Positions 22,846 to 35,791 are shown, counted from the first letter of the stretch. The stretch is DNA of 64,000 nt from Stromatinia cepivora (GCA_014898415.1 RCTD01000027.1:124001-188000), one strand, 5' to 3'. Made by a program: numbers and translations. Notes: a model not told the origin generated them from the sequence alone.

Positions 22846-23661
22846 ATTATATCTTTTTGTCTTTCTGACGACCAATTTTTGTGGTCATAAGGAATACTAG
22901 CTAATTTTTTTGGAGGATTTCCTGTGTTGTCGTTTTGATGCCGTGGGAGGTAAGCTCGCGCCTAGCTTGACGGCAGGTAAAAACAAGGTATTCGCTGTTT
23001 CTCATGGAATGGCGTTCCTAGGATTAGGAAGTCTCTTTGGAAACTACTACTTTCGTTCGGCGGATTCAAACTCCTCTCTTTGACTGGAGGACTGGAGGAT
23101 AGATTCAATTTGGAGGGTTAGGTAAACCACGAGATATGAATTATTTTGAGGGAGACCATGGCATTGTGAAGTTCAGGACAGGAAAGAAGGAAAGGCAGGG
23201 TCCAATAGTCCGGACTGCAGTCCATAATGGGAAGCTTTTGATTTCTGAGTTTGTTTAAAAGATTTGAGGCGAATTCCGAACATTGCAATGATTTCAAGTA
23301 TTAACTTCATTCGGAAAATTGAAATTCTTTGAAAATATGAATGCATTGACATGATCAAACCACCCTTAGAACATTCTAACTTTTCAAGCATTGAGAGTTC
23401 ACATTTGGTGTGCTAGTCCGGACTATGGGATAGGGGAGGAGGAGTTGTGAACGCCCCTCGTGTTGAACGACATCTTGAACCACAACGATTCTAAAGGGCA
23501 AACATGGCTTCGATAACTCTCCAACTTAGTTCCTTTATTACATAGATTAATGTCAGTATCTGAATTAAATCCACAAAATATCCCACGGTGATATCAATTT
23601 AAAGTTATAAATTTACTCGAGAAGCATGAACTTCCACTTCATAAACCATCTTTCTCCCTGT
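22846..23661. other. Intergenic region with paired AGTCCGGACT palindromes
   Basis: The 10-bp palindrome AGTCCGGACT occurs at about 23206 and 23415, each preceded or followed by ATA in inverted arrangement. A small inverted-repeat element of about 220 bp is possible. Short GC-rich segments near 22935-22975 have no assignable feature. No gene is supported. Confidence 0.4.
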
Positions 23662-23958
23662 CTAAAGCGAAATGGACGCGCTATAAGTGGTACAGGAAAT
23701 GAAGACTTTTAATGTAGTAAGAAATGTGAAATGTTTTAAAGCTGTAGGTTGTAGAGGGGACTTCGAATAGGCTGGGTAGTGGGTTCCGGAGGATTGTTGT
23801 AGAGTTGTTGTGGTGTGGGGCATGATGCATGTTGGGGATTTTTGGTTTTCGTCAACACAACACAACATATCTGGACTTAAAAAATATAAAATGAATGAAC
23901 TAAATAAATTAGATGAAATAAACAAAAGGAAAAAGGAACTGAAGTAGCAGGAAGCCAT
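23662..23958 (-). CDS. Possible small secreted or membrane protein
   Basis: A 98-codon ORF with ATG in a GAGGAATGGC context and a hydrophobic first 30 residues (many F, L, S) that could be a signal peptide or anchor. The rest is S/T-rich with few Cys. A TATATA run lies only about 20 bp upstream, too close for a standard promoter. No family is recognised. Confidence 0.2.
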   Translation of the reverse strand: MASCYFSSFFLLFISSNLFSSFILYFLSPDMLCCVDENQKSPTCIMPHTTTTLQQSSGTHYPAYSKSPLQPTALKHFTFLTTLKVFISCTTYSASISL

Positions 23959-24095
23959 TCCTCCCCATATATAAAAATAGCGCCCCTATCACACTCCGCT
24001 TCACTTTAACTCAAAAACCAAAACCACCATCAAAAACTTCATTTTCACGAACTAATTTTCAAAATAAAAAGATGGAAATAAGTGCAAAATAATCT

Positions 24096-24202
24096 TGGAG
24101 CGGCAGGGAGTCGAACCCTGGACTTCATCGATGATTATCAAGAGATTCTTATGAAATCTTTGAACATGCAAACGAGGCACTCTACCACTGAGTTACAGCC
24201 CC
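24096..24202 (-). tRNA. tRNA-Ala(TGC) with an intron of about 36 bp
   Basis: On the minus strand the acceptor GGGGCTG pairs with CCGCTCC (one mismatch). It includes the G3-T70 wobble that identifies alanine tRNA, and the discriminator is A. The D arm is ACTCAGTGGTAGAG. Anticodon loop TTTGCA is followed by the intron at the canonical position. Anticodon stem is CCTCG/CGATG (one mismatch). T arm CAGGG-TTCGACT-CCCTG is perfect. Confidence 0.9.
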
Positions 24203-24628
24203 TGGATTGTGGTGATTTGTGAGAGATGAATGGCTTAACTTAGTTTATAATACATGCCGGTGGGGAGCATAGATTTTGTGGAGGGGTGGTGTAACTACCT
24301 ACTACAGTTTGCTAATCCAGACCATTAGACAACCCGAGAAGAGCAGTGTTGGTTGGGACTAGTCACGAAGGAGATGAGATTTAGATGGAACTCGATACTC
24401 GAAGTGTAGTCATCATTAGGCTTATTAGATACCTTCTTTTTTTCATTGGGCCCGATAAGATAAGATATATCATGTATCGATCGTATCCCTCAAGTTTCAA
24501 ACCCCATCACCCCACTTTTTGAAAATTCTTTTTTCTCAACTTAACCTTCAGTCCCTTCAAACCATATCACAAACCTGTCATATACTTCAAAACTCGTTAG
24601 TACAACAACAATAATCAGTAATCTACAG
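24203..24628. other. Intergenic region
   Basis: Normal composition, no gene seen. Confidence 0.45.
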
Positions 24629-24670
24629 GCGTTTGTGGTTTAGTGGTATAAAACTATGTGTGCTTGAACA
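24629..24670 (+). pseudogene. tRNA relic (5' half)
   Basis: GCGTTTGTGG followed by TTTAGTGGTATAA is the start of a glycine- or proline-type tRNA with an intact A-box. No matching T arm or acceptor 3' strand can be folded downstream. It is either a broken tRNA or the edge of an element carrying a tRNA fragment, and it sits just before the shift to AT-rich DNA. Confidence 0.4.
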
Positions 24671-25214
24671 AAAGTTTTGTAGCTTGCGCTGGTTGAAAAC
24701 TCGTGAACCGTTTTACATGTAGCGATGCTTTAATAGTTGAGGGTTGAAATACTATAATCGGTAAAATTCCCTTCATGGGCCCTGTCATTACCGTGAACTG
24801 TTTTGCCCTGAACGGGGAACCGGAATGGGAATTCGGAAATAAGGTCTCGTCCCACTCTTATGTGTAATGAACTGTCCCACTTTGCATGAAATTGTGTATA
24901 TAAACTTAGACATTTTCCTACAACCCTAATAAAGATCAGATTCAAAGGATCTTAGGAATCCTAAAAGATTATAGCTAAATTGAATATCCTTTTAAACTTT
25001 ATTATCTTATTATATTATAATCTTTTACTTCATTAGGAATCCTTCTTAATCTTATAATCTAAGTATAATATATTATGTTATATATATACTTTATCATATT
25101 ACACACTCGAATTTCGCCGATTATCCATTATACTATATAATAACTCTATATTACATTTTGATTATTATTATATAAGTTTTCAATCTACAAACAATTCATA
25201 ACAAATAAACAATT
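24671..25214. other. Transition into the AT-rich retrotransposon nest
   Basis: A less-mutated patch lies at about 24716-24930, then AT content rises sharply near 24960. A 71-codon minus-strand ORF at 24730-24945 has no recognisable domain. Confidence 0.4.
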
Positions 25215-25418
25215 CTATTAATAATATTATTATTATAAAATAATCCTCTTCTACTCCTTCAAAGAAAACTCAATTATTATTAAAGATTAATTCTTTTTAG
25301 ATTTGTTTTAATCAAAAGTAATCCATTTCTAAATTTAAGAAAGGACCCAAAAACTCTTCGAAATTATAATAGTAATTCTTTAAACCAAATATCTTTATAA
25401 AGTAATTATCTATTATTA
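25215..25418 (+). pseudogene. ORF G, left part: Gln/Lys-rich frame cut by gypsy E
   Basis: The plus-strand frame (S-T-P-S-K-K-T-Q...) runs up to the target site of element E and, with E and one TATTA copy removed, continues in the same frame at 31742. It contains three adjacent stops TAA TAG TAA, exactly what RIP makes from CAA CAG CAA. The original therefore probably had a poly-Gln stretch. No domain is recognised and the start is not defined. Confidence 0.5.
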
Positions 25419-25775
25419 TATTACGAGGGTAGCCGTCTAGATCACATAGAAGTGTTCTAGACTTTCGAGGTGGTTTATAACTAGGCGTCAAATAGGGACT
25501 TAAGTAATAATAATGATATATTATTTATAATTAATAGTAGAGTATATTAAATGATTGATTTTGAATATAAAGTTTTATATAAAGGAAATCTATCTTGATT
25601 ATATAGACCTTTATATTATATATTTTATTATTCTTTTCGATATAAATTAATGGAATTGATAGAAGGTTTTTCTATTATTCTCTTCGATTTAAATCGATAG
25701 AACAAATAGGATCATATAATTCTTTGTTTAGTTATATAATGTAGTTTTTTGTTATAATTGAATATCATTGTAATA
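25419..25775 (-). repeat. Left (3') LTR of gypsy E
   Basis: 357 bp, starts TATTACGAGGG and ends TTGTAATA as read on plus. It is more AT-shifted than the right LTR. Confidence 0.85.
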
Positions 25776-26199
25776 CTATTCTTTTCTTAATTTAATATTT
25801 ATTTTAAATATTTATATTAATATAATATTCTTTTTAGATTTGAAGTTTAATTATTGTTTTTCTTTCCTTCAATATAAACATTATCCGAATTTCGAAATCT
25901 ATTATTAATTATCAAAATATTTATTTTCGAATAAAGGAAAAGAATATTATTATATTTTTTAAATATAATTATTATTTCGAAAAGAATTTAGAATATCGAA
26001 TACTTTTCAATATTGTTTGTTATAAAGAGTGTATAAAGAGTATAAGTAATAATTGTTATAATATATATGATTATTCTATAGATAATTGATTTTATATGAC
26101 TTTTGAAAAAGATAGATTGTATTATAAGGAAAAGAAGATTATAGTCAAGATTCTTTATTTATAAAGATAATAAAGAGTTCTTTATGAAAAGATTAAAAA

Positions 26200-29100
26200 G
26201 ATACTTTAATATAATTTTTATATGATTAAGGCTTTGGAAAAGTTTGAAATGGAAAAGAAACAATTAAAAAAAAAGAAATTGGAAAATGAATATTTGGAAA
26301 AAAAGAAGGAATAAGTAGGTATTGGTATATTGATATTTATTAATATTAATTTGTATGTATTAGATAATTTTGATCCTTTTTTTTTTCTAAATCCCTTGGA
26401 TCTTTTTTTCTTTTAGAATTCTTTAGGTTCTTTTTGGAGAGATCCGGATATTGTTAATGAAATACCTTTAATTTCTCAGAATAATTAAAATCCTTTTTGA
26501 ACTTGTAAATATTTTCTGAATGTAGATAATTCAATTATTTAATTAAATATTTGATCTTATTTTTGATATATTTACAATTTAGTATTGTTTCAATATCATA
26601 TATAATATCTAGATTAATTGATTCGATTTCTATTATAGATGTATCGAACGCTTTTGATAATATTGGTTCGAGTAAGGATATATAGAATATTGGGTGGATA
26701 TTCATAGTATATAATAATTTTAATTTGTAGTTGATTAATCCGGTTATTTTGTTGATTTTGAATAATTCTAATTTCTTATAATTTAGTTTATCGTTTGATC
26801 ATTTTGTTTATATATTTCTTTAAATAAAATAAACTTTATTTCCCTTTTTAAATATAGATTCTATATTATATAATTCATTATAATATAATATTGTTTTTAA
26901 AATGATAAATTATAAATCCAAAGAAAATTGTTCTTAAATCTCCTTGATTTCCTTGATATCTTTTATAACTTCGTTTATATTCGTATCTTATAATAATAGT
27001 GATTTGTAAGCTAATAGATTGAATTCAAAATTAGTATATATTAGTATTACTTTTATGATTTCTATTTCTGATATATTATATATGAATTGTACTAAGGATA
27101 ATAATTTAATTCAATTGTTTTATTTGTAATTGATATAATAGCGGAGATAGATTTTCATTATTTAATTTAATTATTCTATTTAGTCATTTATTTATAAATG
27201 AAAAGCTATCAAAAGCTTTCTTTTGATTTCAAATAATATTATAAGAGTAGACCAAAATTTCGATATAAATAGTTTATTTTTATTTGAGATGATTTTGTTT
27301 GATATATTGTAAATATTAATTATATTCTGTATAAATATATAAGCAAAATTATTTGCTATTCAAATTTCATAGAATAGTATTATATAAGCAGATTTGGTTA
27401 ATTTGTTTATTATTATTAAAATAAAATTATACTCCTTTTGAGTAATGGGATCCTTAGATAATAATAGTTTTATTATAAAATCCCAAATAATGAATTTCCA
27501 TAATTGAATAAGTAATTCGAAAATTTTGAATTATTCATAAAATATATACCGGATGGTTTTATTTCTTATACAAATATTGTAATTCCCAATTATATTTTCA
27601 ATTATAATCCTTATTTTTGAAAAGTATATTTCTCTTTTTATTTTAACAAAGGTTCTTATAATATCTTGATGTTTATAAACTGAAAATTTATATTATTCTA
27701 TAATATAATCCTTAATTAAATTGAAGGATATATAAAGCTTATTATAAAAACAAATAAATCCGTTTTCGATAATGAATCCTTTTTCTGAATTATCTAAAAT
27801 AACTAGGATTCTTTTAATTATAGCATTTATTAAATATTCTATTTTTATAATATATTTAATAATATCATAATTTACTCCTAATATAGCAGCAAATTGTGAT
27901 TTATTATAAATTAAAATATTACCATTCTACTTTAATAATATATATGATTCGTATATTTTGTTTTATAAATATTCTGGTTTTTGATTAAGAATATTTACTT
28001 TAATGTTTTCGTTTTCTTTGATATATAAAATTCTGAAGTTATAGATAATCATAATTTCCGATCATTAGATTTATTATTTGTTTAATTTTTTTATTATAAT
28101 AAAATAAATCAAATTCTTATAATCTATATATATCTATATTATATATTTTGATCCTTTCAAATACACTCTTTATTCTCTAAAAGCATTTATTATCATTAGT
28201 AATTCTTCATTATATATTTTATAATTTAATTCAGCTAACGATAATTTGTATGAATAATAAGCGATTAATTGTTATTTCTTATTCAGATCTGATTGATTAA
28301 ATATTATACTTATTATATAATTTAAGAAGTTTGTTTTTATATTTATTGATAATTCTGGATCAAATGTTTTGAAAACTGGTTTTTCTATAAATACTTCTTT
28401 AAGGTATTCAAAAACTATTTGTATTATTTTTGTTTATTTGAATTTCTTTTAATTCTTTTTAGTAATCTTTATTATTAAAATAGCTATCTTTAAATAGTTT
28501 TTGATGAATTGTTAATAAAAGTTGATGAATTTTAAAAAAAAATTGTATTTCCTTTATATTAATTAATGATTCTTATTCTTTGATTATTTTTACTTTATTA
28601 AAGTTTATTTTGAATCCTCTAAAAAATATAGTATAATCTAGGAATTCTGTTTTTATAATATGAAATTCATATTTGCTAGATTTATATTGAAGATTAATTT
28701 TCTTTAAATATTATAGAATTTTATAAATATCTTTAATATATTATTCTTCCGTTTCCAAGAATATTAAAATATTATTTAAATAATATATATAATAGATATC
28801 TAGATATTTTCTTAATATATTATTGATCAAATATATATATATTATAAATATATTTATTAATCCGAATAATATAATCTAGTATTCATATAATCTATATCGA
28901 ATTCTGAATACAGTTTTTTATTTTTTATCTTTCTTTATTTTGATAAAATGAAATCTGTTTTGTAGATCAAATTTGAAGAAAATCTTAGTTTTTTCCAATC
29001 GATTCTTTAGTTTTATAATTAATGAAAATAAATATCGATCTTTGATTATTATATTATTAAATTTATAATAATCTATATATAATCTTCTTATATTATTCTT

Positions 29101-30390
29101 TTTTAGTATAAATAGTATAAAGCTAATTGTTTATAAAATAGATTCTTTAATTCATTCTTTTTCTAATATATCGTTAATATAATTCCTAAATGTCTTTAAA
29201 TCAGAAATTGATATTAAATAGATTAATCCAAATAAAGACATTTTGTCTTTTTTTAATACTATTTTATAATTTTATAATTTATATTTTGATAAAACTTTAT
29301 AATCTTTTCTTTTCTCGAATAATTTTTTATATTTTTAATATTATATTAATATTAATATTTTATTCTATTTCTTTACAAAAATGATTTCGAGCAACTTTTA
29401 TTTTTTATTTCTTATTTATATAAAAGATTTATCTTCTTTTATTATCAATAAAGGATTCTGAATTGAATATTTTATATTAATAATATTATTTGTCATTAAT
29501 TTTTCATTATATATATTTAGTCTTGTAAACTCTAATATATTTTACTGGTCGCTTCTTTTCTTCGGAAATGATATAGTTTTTGATAATCAATTAATCTAAA
29601 GGTTATATATTTTCAATTATAATATTCCTAGAATAATCTATTGATTCTTTAAAAGAATAATATCGAATTGAATAATCTTTTTATACTAGATTATACTTAT
29701 TTATAAAAAACAAATCTCCTATAAAATCTTTCTATTCAATCTAATTAATTATCTATTAATTAATTACAAATAATATAGAGTTCGTTTTGCTTAAAATTAT
29801 ATTTCCAAATACTTTACAATTTCTAATATAATAAAATTTCCTATAATCCTTAAATCAATTATAATCCGGATTACTTGTTCATTTATCTTTATATTACAAT
29901 AAATCTATTCTATTTATTCTACAATATTCAATTATCCTTAATCTAAAACTTTATTGTAATCAATTTGATTAATTTGATCAATTTAATCAATTACTAATTC
30001 CTGATTAATTCCTTCTATTAATTCAATCAGATAATTATCAATGATTTTTTCGATAAAATAATTATTGGTAATAATTTCATTTTATAGAATTAAATATTTA
30101 TTTATAAATTTTACTTTATAGATTTTATTTTCTTCAATATTTATTATATTGAAGTTTTCATTCAATATATTTTTATTCATATTCCCAAACTTCTAGATAT
30201 AATGATTCCAAATATTTATTTTACAAATAATTTATAATTCTCTTAAATTAAGATTTTTATAAAATCATTAAAAACTTTTTTTTTCTGGTTTTTTCTTTTC
30301 GATTATAATTATTGATTATTTAATAGAAATATCGATAATATTAATAGTATATAATTAAAGAACAAAAGTAGTATTAAATTGACCTTTATC
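26200..30390 (-). pseudogene. Pol of gypsy E (RT, RNase H, integrase)
   Basis: Minus-strand translation shows reverse transcriptase at about 28700-29200: LQNRFHFIKI, then FRIRYRLYEY and ILFGLIN, then a YY(L)NNILIF form of the YLDD box where D has become N. RNase H follows at about 28000-28300 (AYYSYKLSLAELNYKIYNEEL, then DYKNLIYF), with the integrase region to its left. Frequent stops are of RIP type. Inactive. Confidence 0.75.
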
Positions 30391-31373
30391 AAACTTTTTA
30401 TGATAACCTTTTTTTAATGATTTCTTATTTCGATAATCTCTAATTCTATATCCTAATTTATTGTATTCGAAGCAGAATTTGTTCTTGTATTTTTATTCTA
30501 TTTTTTCCTTAAATAATTTGTTCTTAAAGATTATATCCAGTTGTATTGGGTCTCTATATAATTGTTTATTCTTTCAAGATCTTTTTTCATTTTTATAATA
30601 TTTATTACAATCTCAATTTCTATAAAAATTGAAAGATCGATATTCTTTTTGATATTTATAAAATATTTCGTTGACTTTAATAAATTCCTTGATTAATTCA
30701 TTTAGATTCTTTCAAATACAATTGCAATTCAATTCTAATCTAACTTTAAGTTTGAATTCTTTCTAATAATAACTCATTATTATATTCTCTTCTTATTCAA
30801 TAGTATTTATATACCTTCTGAATTCTATAATATACTTGATTACTGATCCTGTTTGATTAAGGTTATAGATCTTGAATTCAATATTATATAATTCATTAAT
30901 ATTCCTGAATATTTGTTATATTTCTTTTTTAAATCTATCGAATTTCCCAAAGATAATTTAAATAAGATATATTCGTTTCTTAAACTCATTCAAATTGATA
31001 AAGTAATCCTTAAGGTAAAATTGGATCCATTTAATAGCTTTTTCTTTAAAATAAAAGATAATCTAAATACTTTTATTGGCATCATAATTGAACTTATCTT
31101 AATTGAATTAGAAGTAGATCTCAAATTGAAATAAAAAGGTTTTTAATTCTTATCGATTATCTATAAATTGATCTAGTAAAGCGATTTTAAGAATCTCAAT
31201 GATAATAATCTTTTTGGGATCTTCGATACCTTTTATAATGATATCTTTATCCTTATCGATATTTTCGGGAATAATCTAATTGGTTATAACAGAGTTATTA
31301 AACTATAATATTTTGGAAAATATAATATTATTATTTATCGAATCGATATTTAAAGCAATAATAATGCTCAAAA
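30391..31373 (-). pseudogene. Gag of gypsy E with zinc-knuckle remnant
   Basis: The minus strand carries a Lys/Glu-rich capsid-like region and, at about 30410-30500, a knuckle remnant FCFEYNKLGYRIRDY. The expected CX2CX4HX4C pattern has lost Cys and His by C/T changes. A short plus-strand ORF at 30913-31134 lies on the antisense strand and is not coding. Confidence 0.7.
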
Positions 31374-31736
31374 TGTTACAAGGGTAATTATTTAAATTAT
31401 ATAGAAATATTTTAGACTCTCGAAATAGTTTATAATTAAACATCAAATAAGGATTTAAATAATAATAATAATAATAATATATTATTTATAATTAATAATA
31501 AAGTATACTAAATGATTGATTTTAAATACAAAACTTTATACAAAGGAAATCTATCTTGATTATATAAATCTTTATATTATATATCCTATTATTCCCCTTG
31601 ATATAAATTAATGGGATCGGTGGGAGGTTTTCCTACCGTTCCCTTCAATTTAAATTAATAGGACGAATGGGACCATATAACCCTTTGTTTAATCATGTGA
31701 TGCGGTTTTTTGTCATAACTGAATACCGTCGTAATA
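31374..31736 (-). repeat. Right (5') LTR of gypsy E
   Basis: 363 bp, starts TGTTACAAGGG and ends CGTCGTAATA. The outer half retains much more GC than the inner half. Confidence 0.85.
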
Positions 31737-31741
31737 TATTA

Positions 31742-32079
31742 TTTCGATTATATAGCAATCTATAGAAGAACAAGCCCCTCCACAAGAATCTAACGGCGAA
31801 CAAAAATCTAATAAAGAATCCAATGGAGAATCAAATGAAGAAGATTCTAACAATAATAACGCTTTTGAAGGTCAAATACTTTTATACAAACAATTATCAA
31901 CTTTAATTATTATTCTATTCCTATTTATCTTCTATACACTTTCCGCTTTAAATATATCCTTTTCTATTATTTCACAATTTCGATATCCTTTCTTCGATAC
32001 ATATAAAACTATAGATCAATTTGTCGATATAGTAAATTCATATCAACAAATTCTGATCGAACAAAATATAAATAACTAA
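31742..32079 (+). pseudogene. ORF G, right part: acidic Asn/Glu/Ser-rich frame with a C-terminal membrane segment
   Basis: A 112-codon open stretch continuing the frame from 25418. A first part rich in E, S, N and Q (EEQAPPQESNGEQKSNKES and on) is followed by a clear hydrophobic helix (STLIIILFLFIFYTLSAL), then a tail ending ...IEQNINN and a TAA stop. Only one RIP-type stop (TAG) lies near the join. It matches neither Gag nor Pol. It could be an accessory ORF of the element that also gave F, or a captured host gene. Confidence 0.5.
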
Positions 32080-33006
32080 TTCCAATTTGTTTTAATTATT
32101 CCTCCTTCTTTCGATATTGTTATAATCGATACAAATTTCGTTATCTATAATAATGTAATTATCAATAATCCTTTTAATTAAGTTATTCGAATATCCCAAT
32201 ATATGATGGAAGTATTATAAGGATTGGATATGTTTTTGCAATATATTAATTATAATCATTATAAGAATCTCCAGAAGATCAAGATTTAATACAAAACAAT
32301 AAAGCAGGATTATGAAATTATGATCCAGATATATTGTTTCAATATATAATTGACAAAGGAATAAAATCGATAATTATAATAATGTTTTAAAGAATTGGCC
32401 TATATTATTATTCAGAAAATCTAGGGAATTGTTGTTATTTTTGTAATAGAAAAACAAATTTGATTTTAAATTATAAATAAACTAAAGGAATTGTTTAAGT
32501 TTATTAAAATGCTTTATATAAAATATAAACTGAATTTTATTGATAATATAAATTTTAATTATTTATAATTAATTAGATAGATAATAAAAAAACCTAGATC
32601 AAAGATTTTCTTATTCGGGAATATCTGGATTCTTTGTTTATTGATAAGAAATTTTATTGATAAATAAACGATCTTCGAATTTATATTCGGGATATAATAA
32701 TTGAATTTCGAGATCAATAGAATCGAAATCAATTTATTGATAATGATTTTATTATGTGTACTTTTTAGAAGTATATTGTATTTTAAGGATCAATTAATAT
32801 TTATATAAGTATCAAGAACCTTTGAAGTTTCGCCTCTCGAGATTCAGTTCCGGCTCCAATTCATTATTGTACTTCGATAACTCATTCAAGCTTGAAAGCA
32901 TGAATACATCAAAATTTATCCAATAAAGATCTTATATAGAGCCAAACTCGTAAAACAACGAATACAGCCCAGAACAATTTTATTATTGTCTAAATTGGAT
33001 CTATAA
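32080..33006. other. AT-rich stretch between ORF G and ORF H
   Basis: Eroded DNA. A somewhat GC-richer patch near 32810-32990 holds fragments without a recognisable domain. The 5' LTR of gypsy F may lie here but I could not find its partner in this window. Confidence 0.35.
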
Positions 33007-33317
33007 TTAGTAATGGTAATAATAACAACGAAGGACAATCATCATTACCTTATCGCTTTACTACTGCAGGAAGGCAAGACCCCGATAATGGAAACAGCAA
33101 TGACAATGATGATGATAAATCTTCTAATCGATCGTTAAGAACTCCGTTCATTTCCGGATCAGATTCTTTATATTATTCGGATGATATTAAAGATCGTCTC
33201 CTTTGTACCTTAAAATATCTTATCTATTCTATTTCTATTATCATTATTATCAATTTAGTACATTTGAATAAGCCTTCAATTTATAACAATCGAGATTTAT
33301 TTAAATTCCAATCTTGA
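33007..33317 (+). pseudogene. ORF H: Asn/Asp-rich frame with a C-terminal membrane segment
   Basis: An open frame of about 100 codons, low in RIP damage. It has a polar start (N-N-N-N-E-G-Q and NSNDNDDDKSSNRS), a hydrophobic stretch (IYSISIIIIINLV) and a TGA stop. The architecture is like ORF G (polar domain then membrane helix) although the sequences are not obviously alike. It lies just upstream of the gypsy F coding region. Function unknown. Confidence 0.45.
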
Positions 33318-35791
33318 TAGATAAAAGTTGAATTTTACTTTGAAATCTATTAGAAGAATTTCTTTTATGATCTATATTGTATCAATTAAATCGGATCTCT
33401 TTTAATTGATAAGGCTTAATTCTGATATCAGTAAAGAATAAGCCAAATCAAAAAGTTAGGTTTTATAGATCATTAGGAGAGTTATACTCAATCCCTCAAA
33501 AATTAATTCAAGGATAATATTGAGATTCATTGTAATATTGAAAAGATAAGGAAATTCAGATACAATAGTGATATAATCCAGTATCTCGTTGAGCTTTTGG
33601 ATTTCAATGAAATTATATAATAATCAGGAATTATATTTCAGTATTATATTACTCGATTTATTTCAATCGAAATCATTAAATTGATTTATTTTCGTTTTAA
33701 AAGGATACCAATTATTAATAAAGAATTTATCTTTGTTATTCAAAAAGTAAAACAGATCTATAAGAATATATTGATCAATTCAGGCTTAATTCATTAGAGA
33801 AAAGGCGTATTCACTTCGATAATAAAATATTCGAAATCGGATCGATATAATTGTAAGAAACAAAATACTCGTTTCAATCATGGCCAAAACCAATCTTCAA
33901 AAACAAAGGAGAAATGTTCCAATACTATAATATCCGTAAAAAACAAAAAATGAACTATATTTAAAAATACATTATAAAATATAAATCAGAATAATATTAA
34001 TCAATAAAAGAAAGAAAAAGTCCTGTATTGGAGATATAATAGAAATAATTATTATATTCTAAAATATTTTGTAAGAAAAAATATTATAGATAAGGAATTG
34101 TTATTAATTATAATAAAAGTATTTACTATTAAAAGAAAATTTATAGAAAACAAAACTATTAAATCCTTTTCCAAAAAAATCAAGATTGATATAATCTCAA
34201 CTCAATTCTTTTCAGGAATTAATTACCGATTTATAAAACTAAAAGATTTGGATCAGGATTTTTAGATAGGCTTTATCTTTTATTATATAAATCAAAATTT
34301 ATAAATAATAAAACAATGATTATTGTTATACTCAAAAAACAAAACTCAGAAACATCTGAAACCAATAAACGAATAAGAACGAAATTACAATCTAGTATTA
34401 GACCGATAATCATTATGATATTATATTATGGGAATTCAAAATGGCCAATCCGAGTACTCTTAGATTCGGACAGCTTAGTACTAATACTATCTAATAATAA
34501 GACAAAAGGAGAATCGAAATCTATATCAAAATAATCGTATAAATTATAACAGCTTTCGATGTTTCTCCTACTATTGAAGATGAAGAATGATTTATTTTTG
34601 AATTAATAATATAGTATAATAAATATTTCTTTCAAATCGCCTTTAAATTTAATAGATTTGATAATAATTGCAATACTATTTTACCCCAATAATAGCTCGA
34701 GGAATATTTCCCAAATAATTTCTTCAATATTATCGAAGTTATTACTTTCACCTTCAAGCAATATTTGTAATATTATACTAAATTAAGAATCAATTCCACC
34801 TCGATTTAAAAAGAAAACATTGAAGATTATATTCCATCTGAATTCCGTAAGTTCCTTTTTATAATAAACAAAAAAGCTTTGTTTTATTTATTAGATAAAC
34901 AATTCTGGGATTATATTATCAATCTCTAAAAAAATGCTATTTCACTTTGAGGACCGTTATATATAATATCTATAAAAGAACTAACAATTTTCAAATTATA
35001 ATTTGAGAATATATTATTAATCAGAAGAATCCGCTTTTCCATTTCGAGGTGTAATATACTCTTTATATTTGCCGATAAGAAAAATCCTATTGATTCTTTT
35101 CGATCAATAATCGATTTCAAAGGATTTAATAGAATTATTATTTCTATATAATATCCAATCCCATTGATCTTTGAACTACAAATTCAATTGGAAACTGTAA
35201 AATGGTTTATCAAGATTGATTTAAAGTCGGGATTCTTTTTTGTATATATCAAGAAAAGAGATAAATGGAAAACAATATTTAAATAAAAATATGGATTGTT
35301 TGAATATTGCGTAATATTTATGGGATTGATCAACGCTTTAATCATCTTTTAAGAAATGATAAACAGGATCTTTAGAGATTTGATCGATATAGATATATTA
35401 ATCTATTTGAATAATGTTTTGATATATATCGAGATTATCGAAGAATATAACAAACTTATTAAAGAAATTCTAATTTGATTATCAAAATATAATCTAATAA
35501 TAGTATCCAAGAAATATCATTGGCATATTACTAATATAGAATTCCTAGATTTCGATATCAGATCTGAAGATATCAAAATATCGCAGAACAAAGTATTGTA
35601 TATTATCGAATAGAAACTATTAAAAAATCTTAAGAAATATCAATAATTCATCAATTTCTCTAACTTTTACAAACGATTCATTAAAAACTTTTCTATTATA
35701 ATCAAACCCCTTATGGATATTAATAAAACGGATAAAAGAAATTGAATATAGATAACAAAAATAATTATAATATTTAAAAATTTCAAAAAAG
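33318..35791 (+). pseudogene. Gypsy F, left part: Gag end, protease and reverse transcriptase
   Basis: Plus-strand Ty3/gypsy remnant. A possible degenerate zinc knuckle lies near 33910-33950. The protease is at 34316-34534, with LLDSDS in place of the LLDSGS-type active site. The reverse transcriptase is at about 35090-35780 (WFIKIDLKSGFFF, FEYCVIFMGLINA, and YLNNVLIY in place of YLDDVLIY). The frame stops abruptly at FKNFKK, where chromovirus C is inserted. It resumes at 62626 with the matching residues. Confidence 0.8.

Larger units (their letters stand above)
25419..31736 (-). mobile_element. Gypsy E: Ty3/gypsy retrotransposon, RIP-inactivated
   Basis: A 6.3-kb element with direct LTRs 25419-25775 and 31374-31736 and TATTA target duplications at 25414-25418 and 31737-31741. 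The coding strand is minus, in order Gag, Pol. All frames are broken. It inserted into reading frame ORF G. An LTR of the same family in opposite orientation appears at 63776. Confidence 0.9.
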
